A DNA stretch of 64,000 nucleotides from Sphingobium arseniciresistens (GTDB lineage Bacteria > Pseudomonadota > Alphaproteobacteria > Sphingomonadales > Sphingomonadaceae): the NCBI GenBank assembly GCA_029167225.1, contig JARFNK010000019.1, positions 1 to 64,000 on the forward strand. The letters run 5' to 3'. Positions 59,124-64,000 of the stretch are shown here, piece by piece (positions within the stretch are counted from its first letter, which is position 1; every line of letters begins with the position of its first letter). The translations under genes were made by a program, and so were the position numbers. Below the pieces are notes generated by a model, which was given only the letters and a program-made list of their open reading frames with translations, had not been told where the DNA came from and ran no database searches.

Positions 59124-59778
59124 TCATCATGTCCAGGGATCCTTCGCTTTTACCTGCACGGCAGCCGAAAGCGCGCTGATCGAGGAGGCATGGCAGCATG
59201 CTGCCGACCTGCTGGGTGACTTCACGCCCGGCGAACCGAGCGCGGAGTTTCTCGCCGCCTTCATGCCGACGGACCTCGCCAATCCGTTCAACGGCCTGCT
59301 CGCGATCTTCGATGATCCCGCCTTTCCCGATTTCGGCGCGGAGATCGAAATTGAGGGCGGCGCAGACTGTGTCGTCTCGATCTACGGCACCACGGACTTC
59401 CAGCCAGGCCCGATCGCCGAACTCATCCGCCGTTGTTGCCAGGAGAGCTTGAAGGCCAAACCCATTGGTTTCGACTGGAGCTATAGCTGCTCCCGTCCTC
59501 GTCGCGACAGCTTCGGGGGAGGATGGTGCGCGATATTCGCCGACCATGTCGAGTTCGGCACCACGCAGGAGCAACTGGCGCGACGACTGGCCAATTCCGT
59601 TACCCCGCCAATACCGTACGCGCCCGATCCATGGATCGACGACCCCGACCACCCATCCGTCGACTGGGCAGCCGAGGTTCTGAATGGAGACACGCGTCTC
59701 GGCTATCTCGACTGGGCGCTCGCTCGCGCTAACGCAGGCGATAACGGCCACGCCCTGACTGCACCGCTGCCAGCCTGA
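59116..59778 (+). CDS. hypothetical plasmid protein
   Basis: A 220-residue acidic soluble protein starting at ATG 59116 within the end of the previous gene. Segments such as FTCTAAESALIEEAWQHAAD, ADCVVSIYGTTDFQPGPIAE and GFDWSYSCSRPRRDSFGGGW suggest a compact alpha/beta domain. No named family was recognised. It belongs to the same small operon as 58638 and probably 59822. Confidence 0.65.
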   Translation: MADHHVQGSFAFTCTAAESALIEEAWQHAADLLGDFTPGEPSAEFLAAFMPTDLANPFNGLLAIFDDPAFPDFGAEIEIEGGADCVVSIYGTTDFQPGPIAELIRRCCQESLKAKPIGFDWSYSCSRPRRDSFGGGWCAIFADHVEFGTTQEQLARRLANSVTPPIPYAPDPWIDDPDHPSVDWAAEVLNGDTRLGYLDWALARANAGDNGHALTAPLPA

Positions 59779-59821
59779 CCGGCCCACTCCCCGAATTTTC
59801 TCGAAGCACAAGGACATTATC

Positions 59822-60526
59822 ATGACCGACGCCATCGCGCCGGGCGCATCCACGCGCCTGTATAGCCAGACCGAACATGATGAACGCGGGAACTTCCATT
59901 ATGAAGGCGACCTTTATCGTGCCGGTGAAGCGCTGCCGCCGCTTGCCTCGCGGATCGAACGCCATCTGGCCGGGCATTTCGCCACAACCACCTTCGCGAT
60001 CCGCACCGAGAAATTTGCCGGGGGGCGCAAGGTCATCGCGGAGATCCTCGATACCCCGACCGACCTGACTGGCCGCGACGCGCAGAACGCCTTCATCGTC
60101 GAGATACGCGATCAGATGGAACGGTTCGGATTCACGAGGACGAATCCGCTGCAAGATTTCTGGTCATGCAGTTTCTATTGCGACGTGCGCATAGGCCAGG
60201 CCTATTGGGCGGCGTTGGCAAAACGTCAGGGTAGCCGCAATCCGGTCGATACGGTGACATCGCTGGCGGCGTTCAAGAAGCAGATCAAGGCCGGTGACAG
60301 GCTGAAACTGATCGACGCGCCGGCCGGTCATCGCCTGCTTGGAACGAACCGCGAGATCACGAAGGTGCGCTCGGGCGATCTGATCCTCGAAGGACGCTCC
60401 TATCTCAGCTTTCCCCGAGCGTCGGCTTTTGCCTGTGACGGCCGCCTGATCCGGATCGCCATCGGCTCGGAATATGCTCCGGATGATCACCTGCTGTACG
60501 AGTGGACTCGCCAGTCCGCGGCCTGA
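59822..60526 (+). CDS. hypothetical plasmid protein
   Basis: A 234-residue protein. The N-terminal half (YSQTEHDERGNFHYEGDLYR, AGHFATTTFAIRTEKFAGGR) has an alpha/beta pattern. The C-terminal half (IKAGDRLKLIDAPAGHRLLG, TREI/TKVRSGDLILEGRSYL) looks like a small beta-barrel. The architecture recalls large polyvalent-protein associated domains seen on plasmids and phages, but this is not certain. AAGGAC precedes the ATG. Confidence 0.6.
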   Translation: MTDAIAPGASTRLYSQTEHDERGNFHYEGDLYRAGEALPPLASRIERHLAGHFATTTFAIRTEKFAGGRKVIAEILDTPTDLTGRDAQNAFIVEIRDQMERFGFTRTNPLQDFWSCSFYCDVRIGQAYWAALAKRQGSRNPVDTVTSLAAFKKQIKAGDRLKLIDAPAGHRLLGTNREITKVRSGDLILEGRSYLSFPRASAFACDGRLIRIAIGSEYAPDDHLLYEWTRQSAA

Positions 60527-60660
60527 GCAGAGCCAGATCTTCAGGGCATGATCTCTGCAGACCGCCTGCAATCCCGGACAGCTGTAAAAACAAGGGTGTG
60601 GCAACCCCTGCGATCGCCGCGCGCTCCCGACTCCCCCTCATAACCGACCCGGAGGCTCCG

Positions 60661-61479
60661 ATGCATGAGCCCTATCTCAAGGCGATGGCAGCGCTGCTCC
60701 GCCGCAGCCAGCCGCGCCATGACCTCTACACCGTTTTCGGTCACTGCATGGAGGCGATGGCGCTCGCCATGGCCAACAGCGTCGATCTGCGCCAACGCGA
60801 GCCGCGCGAGGCTCGCTATCTCGATATTGTCGGCTGCTACCGGCCAGATGTGCTCGATCTGTTTCCGCGAGTCCTCGCCGAACTGGTGCAGGCTCTCGAA
60901 GTCGGTCCAGGCGACGTGCTGGGCGCCCTGTTTCACGACCTTGAGCTTCACAACAAGGCGCGAGGGCAATTCTTCACGCCCTATACGCTCAGTCGTTTCA
61001 TGGCCGAGGTAACTATCGGAAATCCGGAAAGCGTAAAGGCGATCATCGGCGATCATGGCTTCGTGACCGTCATGGAGCCGGCATGTGGCGCGGGGTCAAT
61101 GGTCATCGCGCTCGCGCAAGCCATGAACGATCTCGGCATAAACTATCAGCGCCATCTTCACGTCACCGCGATCGATATCGACCCGCGCGCGATCCACATG
61201 GCCTATGTCCAGCTCTCGCTGCTGCATGTGCCGGCACATCTCATGGTCGGGAACTCACTTTCGGGCGAAACAGCCGAGCATTGGTACACGCCGGCCCATA
61301 TTCTGGGTGGGTGGAACGCCCGGCTCGCCTGTCGACGACGCCATGAACCCACTGGCGAAGCGCGTGTGCATGTTGTCGAAGCGCCACCCGCGCCAGTCCC
61401 GATGAGCCACCCGGTTCCACCGTTGTGCGAGCCGCGCTCCGCGCCGTCGGCCACGCCGCAACAACTGACCCTTTTCTGA
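60661..61479 (+). CDS. N6-DNA-methylase-like protein
   Basis: A 272-residue protein related to HsdM-type methylases, with the region before motif I (KARGQFFTPYTLSRFMAEVT) and SAM motif I MEPACGAGSMVIALAQA intact and motif II-like VTAIDIDPRAIHMAYVQLSL. The catalytic NPPY/F motif expected next is not visible; the equivalent region reads VGNSLSGETAEHWY. It may bind SAM without methylating adenine, or act on another target. GGAGG lies shortly before the ATG. It ends in a Pro-rich tail with QQLTLF, a form that resembles sliding-clamp-binding peptides. Confidence 0.75.
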   Translation: MHEPYLKAMAALLRRSQPRHDLYTVFGHCMEAMALAMANSVDLRQREPREARYLDIVGCYRPDVLDLFPRVLAELVQALEVGPGDVLGALFHDLELHNKARGQFFTPYTLSRFMAEVTIGNPESVKAIIGDHGFVTVMEPACGAGSMVIALAQAMNDLGINYQRHLHVTAIDIDPRAIHMAYVQLSLLHVPAHLMVGNSLSGETAEHWYTPAHILGGWNARLACRRRHEPTGEARVHVVEAPPAPVPMSHPVPPLCEPRSAPSATPQQLTLF

Positions 61480-61511
61480 CCATCAAGGATTTCACATTGC
61501 AGGAGACCGGC

Positions 61512-61853
61512 ATGTTCCATCATGTCCATATCACCGCGCTCAGCCGAACGCCGGCCGGGATGACAGTCATAACGCTGGCCATCTGCGGACCGCGCGGCGG
61601 CATGCGCGCCGTCGAGGATATTTCGCTCGAAGAAGCCGAGAAAATGGCGGCGCGGCTTCAGGTTGCGATCACTGCCGCGCGCGCCGGGCTCGGCACGGAT
61701 CCGGCCGACGCCTTCGTCCAGGATGTCATCGCGCGGCTCGGCGACCCCGCTCTTGCTCTCGATCCCTCTTTCCGAAAATGGTGCGGCGCAAATCATGGCC
61801 TGCTAAGTGCTCGGGCGGCCGCGGAACGCTGGTGCTGCTGGCGCGTCGCCTGA
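61512..61853 (+). CDS. small hypothetical protein
   Basis: A 113-residue protein. AGGAG lies upstream of ATG 61512. The sequence has a short alpha/beta N-terminus (HVHITALSRTPAGMTVITLA) and a helical segment (EDISLEEAEKMAARLQVAIT). It lies between the methylase-like and TGT-like genes and ends 5 bases before the latter. No family recognised. Confidence 0.55.
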   Translation: MFHHVHITALSRTPAGMTVITLAICGPRGGMRAVEDISLEEAEKMAARLQVAITAARAGLGTDPADAFVQDVIARLGDPALALDPSFRKWCGANHGLLSARAAAERWCCWRVA

Positions 61854-61858
61854 GCCCT

Positions 61859-62818
61859 ATGGCGATCGAGATCATGGTAGGCCTGCCGCACCTGCGCGAG
61901 GGGCCGATATTGAACCGCGCCCGTGCCATGCAGGTGCCGACCCTTATCTCCGCGAATGCGCTGTCGCGCTGGAACCGCCGCAAGGGCTGGCCCGAATGGC
62001 ACGGATGGCGCCTCGACCTGCTGAAAAATGCCGACGGATTGCCCAGCCTGTCATTGGACAGTGCCGGATTCGTGGCTTTATCCCATTATCGCGGATATCC
62101 TTGGGCGACCGAACAGTATCTCGATCTCGCCGCAAACTATCCGTTCCGCTGGTTCGCCAGCATGGACTATTGCGTCGAACCTGAAATCGCGCCCGATCGC
62201 GAAGAGGTACGGGACCGAATTTCGAGAACCATCCGGGTCAATCGCGATTGCTGGCGCGGCGCGCATGACCGCGGCATTGCCCATCGGTTCATGCCGGTAG
62301 TGCAGGGCAGGGTTGCGGGCGACTATGAAAATTGCATCAAGGCGCTTGGCGATATCATCGATGCCGTACCTCTGATCGGTATCGGCTCGATGTGCCGAAG
62401 GCCCGTAGGCGGCAGTGATGGCGTGATCGCCATTTTCGAGCTGCCCGGGCTCGAACATCGCATCCAGACAGTCGACTTCCAGGCTTTCGGAATTGCCAGC
62501 AGGATCGAGGCGCGCCAGCGCGGCATCTCCAAGACAGACGCCCTCGTCGCCGATCATATGGAAAGTTGGACACGCCGCCAATATGCGCGGCCGACCCACG
62601 CACGCACACCCATACAGGGCGAACTGCCACTCGGCCCCGATGACCGCGCGCCACGCGATCCGTGGGAGGGGGCGATCGCACAGGCACGCGCCGAAATTCG
62701 GGCGCTGATCGAAGAGGCGCAACTTTCGCACGACGAAATTTCTGACGCCTGGATCGCGCAGTGGGCGGCCAATCTCTTTCAGGCCGAACCGCTTGTATCC
62801 TCGGCAAGCCCTCAATGA
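61859..62818 (+). CDS. queuine tRNA-ribosyltransferase-like (DpdA-like) protein
   Basis: A 319-residue TIM-barrel-like protein. Motifs match the transglycosylase fold: LSLDSAGFVAL (Asp67, like the 'DSGGFQ' loop of TGT), ASMDYC (Asp103), MPVVQG (145-150) and LIGIGSMCRR (172-181), like the 'VQGG' and 'GG' loops of TGT. The C-terminal zinc site of bacterial TGT is not seen. DpdA relatives insert 7-deazaguanine bases into DNA, so a DNA target is plausible. No deazaguanine synthesis genes are adjacent. ATG 61859 was chosen; the frame is open back to 61778. Confidence 0.7.
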   Translation: MAIEIMVGLPHLREGPILNRARAMQVPTLISANALSRWNRRKGWPEWHGWRLDLLKNADGLPSLSLDSAGFVALSHYRGYPWATEQYLDLAANYPFRWFASMDYCVEPEIAPDREEVRDRISRTIRVNRDCWRGAHDRGIAHRFMPVVQGRVAGDYENCIKALGDIIDAVPLIGIGSMCRRPVGGSDGVIAIFELPGLEHRIQTVDFQAFGIASRIEARQRGISKTDALVADHMESWTRRQYARPTHARTPIQGELPLGPDDRAPRDPWEGAIAQARAEIRALIEEAQLSHDEISDAWIAQWAANLFQAEPLVSSASPQ

Positions 62819-62835
62819 TCCGCCACGGCGAAAGC

Positions 62836-63120
62836 ATGAAACGGATCCTGCCCGGTCTATATGCGGGGAACGAGGTCAGGGCCGAGCGCCATCATCGCGG
62901 CTGGGCATGTCAGATGAAGTGCGGCCAGCTCGGTCGCCAACTCTGGTTTGAATATTCTCCGCACGGACTGTGGACCGCCATCGGCACCTAGCGCACCCTG
63001 GACACGGGACTCTGGGTGGCCGCGCGCCTTCGCGCCGGAACGCATTTCTGGGATGAAAGCTGCCAGACCGCCCGCCTATATGGTGAAGACGTCTATTCCA
63101 TTCTGCGCGATGAGGCGTGA
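62836..63120 (+). pseudogene. small gene with in-frame TAG
   Basis: The frame starts at ATG 62836 (MKRILPGLYAGNEVRAERHH) and meets TAG at 62989-62991. It stays open in the same frame for 42 more codons (RTLDTGLWVAARLRAGTHFW ... YSILRDEA) to TGA at 63118-63120. Composition on both sides is alike, so it reads as one protein of about 94 residues interrupted by a single base change. Read-through or a sequencing error could also explain it. Function unknown. Confidence 0.6.
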
Positions 63121-63141
63121 CGCGAACAGGTGAACCACCGG

Positions 63142-63699
63142 TCAATAAAGAATGAGGCCCGTCCCCGGCATAAGTTGATCCAGAAAATCGAAATCGCGCC
63201 GGTTTCCCGTCAGCAGATCGCAGCCGGTCGCTGCAGCCTGAAGAAACAGCAGGGCATCGTTGAACAGCGCGATGGAATGCGGCTGACCGGAAAGGCGTGT
63301 TACCATTCCCGCGAGCATACCGGCTTCCCCGAACACGCGCGCCGAAGGTACGCTCAGGCGATGCTCGGGAATATCGTCGATTGTCCGCCCCAGCATCTTG
63401 AGAACAGACGCCGTGCGCTTGTCAGCCGGATCGAGCGCACCCATCAGATGGGTCATTTCGCCAAGCGCCACGCTTGAATGGTTGACGATCCGGTTTTCGA
63501 GCAAGCGATCTACTTCGATCGGCGTCTTGCCCTGAAGCACGTCAATATAGACACAAGTGTCGAGCAGGAGCTCCCGGCCGATGACTGTTGTCTTGCTGGC
63601 AAGCGGCAATTTCCCTTCGGGCCGCCGCGCCAATGTTGCTGCCGTCCGCTGCGGCCTGATCCTGCGCAGCGACGCCTTGCGGTCAAACCCCAAGCGCAA
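63142..63699 (-). CDS. PIN-domain toxin
   Basis: Up to 185 residues. PIN-domain acidic positions appear in LLLDTCVYIDVLQ, ALGEMTHLMGAL, LFNDALLFLQAA and DLLTGNRRDFDFLD. The longest frame begins at TTG 63699, overlapping the antitoxin end by 17 bases. The first 40 residues are basic and could be untranslated if a later start is used. It forms a toxin-antitoxin pair with the gene upstream. Confidence 0.8.
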   Translation of the reverse strand: MRLGFDRKASLRRIRPQRTAATLARRPEGKLPLASKTTVIGRELLLDTCVYIDVLQGKTPIEVDRLLENRIVNHSSVALGEMTHLMGALDPADKRTASVLKMLGRTIDDIPEHRLSVPSARVFGEAGMLAGMVTRLSGQPHSIALFNDALLFLQAAATGCDLLTGNRRDFDFLDQLMPGTGLILY

Positions 63700-63955
63700 T
63701 ATCCGAAGGAATCGAGCCCTTCCGGCCTACCAGCCTTGCCCCGAAATCATCCTCGAGCGCTACTTTGGCAAGAGCATATTCGACGAGATCGGTTGTTGAG
63801 GCGATACCGCTGCGCATCTTGGCGCGATCGATGAGTTCACGCGGCACGCGTGCGCCAAGTGCGCTGTTCATGCCGGTCAGCAAGCCTGCCGCTTTTGCGG
63901 CGGCCACGACCGCTTCATGTCGCTGGGACAGATGATCTTCGTGCTTTGTCGCCAT
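63683..63955 (-). CDS. antitoxin partner of PIN toxin
   Basis: A 90-residue protein. ATG 63955 has AAAGGAG six bases upstream. The middle (LGARVPRELIDRAKMRSGIA, STTDLVEYALAKVALEDD) is a ribbon-helix-helix-like DNA-binding element with a toxin-binding C-terminus. It lies directly upstream of the PIN toxin and has a palindromic operator in front. The family name is not certain. Confidence 0.75.
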   Translation of the reverse strand: MATKHEDHLSQRHEAVVAAAKAAGLLTGMNSALGARVPRELIDRAKMRSGIASTTDLVEYALAKVALEDDFGARLVGRKGSIPSDIALGV

Positions 63956-63975
63956 CAGAAACTCCTTTGCGTTAA

Positions 63976-63993
63976 ACATATACGCCGATATGT
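63976..63993 (-). promoter_or_regulatory. operator palindrome of PIN antitoxin
   Basis: ACATAT (63976-63981) and ATATGT (63988-63993) are perfect inverted arms around ACGCCG, 21 bases upstream of the antitoxin start. Autorepression through such a palindrome is usual in toxin-antitoxin operons. The window ends 7 bases later, so the full promoter is not visible. Confidence 0.55.
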
Positions 63994-64000
63994 AAAACAT

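Overview
The window looks like a large conjugative plasmid or integrated conjugative element from an alphaproteobacterium of the order Sphingomonadales. The evidence is the high-GC coding style, an F-type transfer operon laid out as in sphingomonad megaplasmids, a MucR regulator, a lasso peptide cluster with an isopeptidase and a FecI/FecR/TonB-receptor module, and a plasmid 'backbone' of ParB-like, Strawberry-notch and small methylase genes. No rRNA, tRNA, CRISPR array or intact transposon was seen. Relaxase and coupling-protein genes (TraI, TraD) are not in the window, so the transfer set continues elsewhere or is incomplete.

Layout. (1) 1-2200: small regulators, a Cys-less PhnA/YjdM-like protein and an orphan acyl carrier protein. 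(2) 2312-9108: a candidate RiPP island. A 69-residue precursor with a double-glycine leader is followed by a Fic-domain protein, an ATP-grasp ligase of the graspetide-maturase type, a short HlyD-N-terminus-like membrane protein and a C39-peptidase ABC exporter. A degenerate metallopeptidase-like secreted protein is transcribed divergently. (3) 9366-31532, minus strand: a type F conjugation operon in the order dsbC, traA, L, E, K, B, V, C, three small unknown genes, traW, traU, an unknown gene, traN (split in two), trbC, an S26 peptidase, traF, a TrbB-like thioredoxin protein, traH, traG. Most neighbours overlap by ATGA or GTGA. (4) 31550-33500: an iterated repeat region and three plus-strand genes (unknown, XRE-like, GntR). 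(5) 33571-42790: a complete lasso peptide locus with precursor, fused B1-B2 protease and cyclase on plus, converging on isopeptidase, TonB receptor, FecR and FecI on minus. (6) 43287-47509: MNT-HEPN, VapBC-like, RadC-like, membrane and LuxR-like genes. (7) 47882-62818: plasmid backbone with a sigma-region-4-like protein, Toprim primase-like protein, HU, ParB, ParDE, a methylase-helicase of the Strawberry notch family, MucR with a histone-like tail, several unknown genes, an N6-methylase-like protein and a TGT/DpdA-like transglycosylase. (8) 62836-63993: an interrupted small gene and a second PIN toxin-antitoxin pair with its operator.

How they fit together: the tra operon builds the pilus and mating pore. 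HU, ParB and the toxin-antitoxin modules are the usual maintenance genes. The two peptide clusters are cargo that probably gives competitive or signalling traits. The Fic/ATP-grasp/C39 island is the best candidate for an undescribed system; the shared purine-rich leaders of the backbone genes and the TGT-like protein come next.

All family assignments come from reading translated motifs and were not checked against a database.
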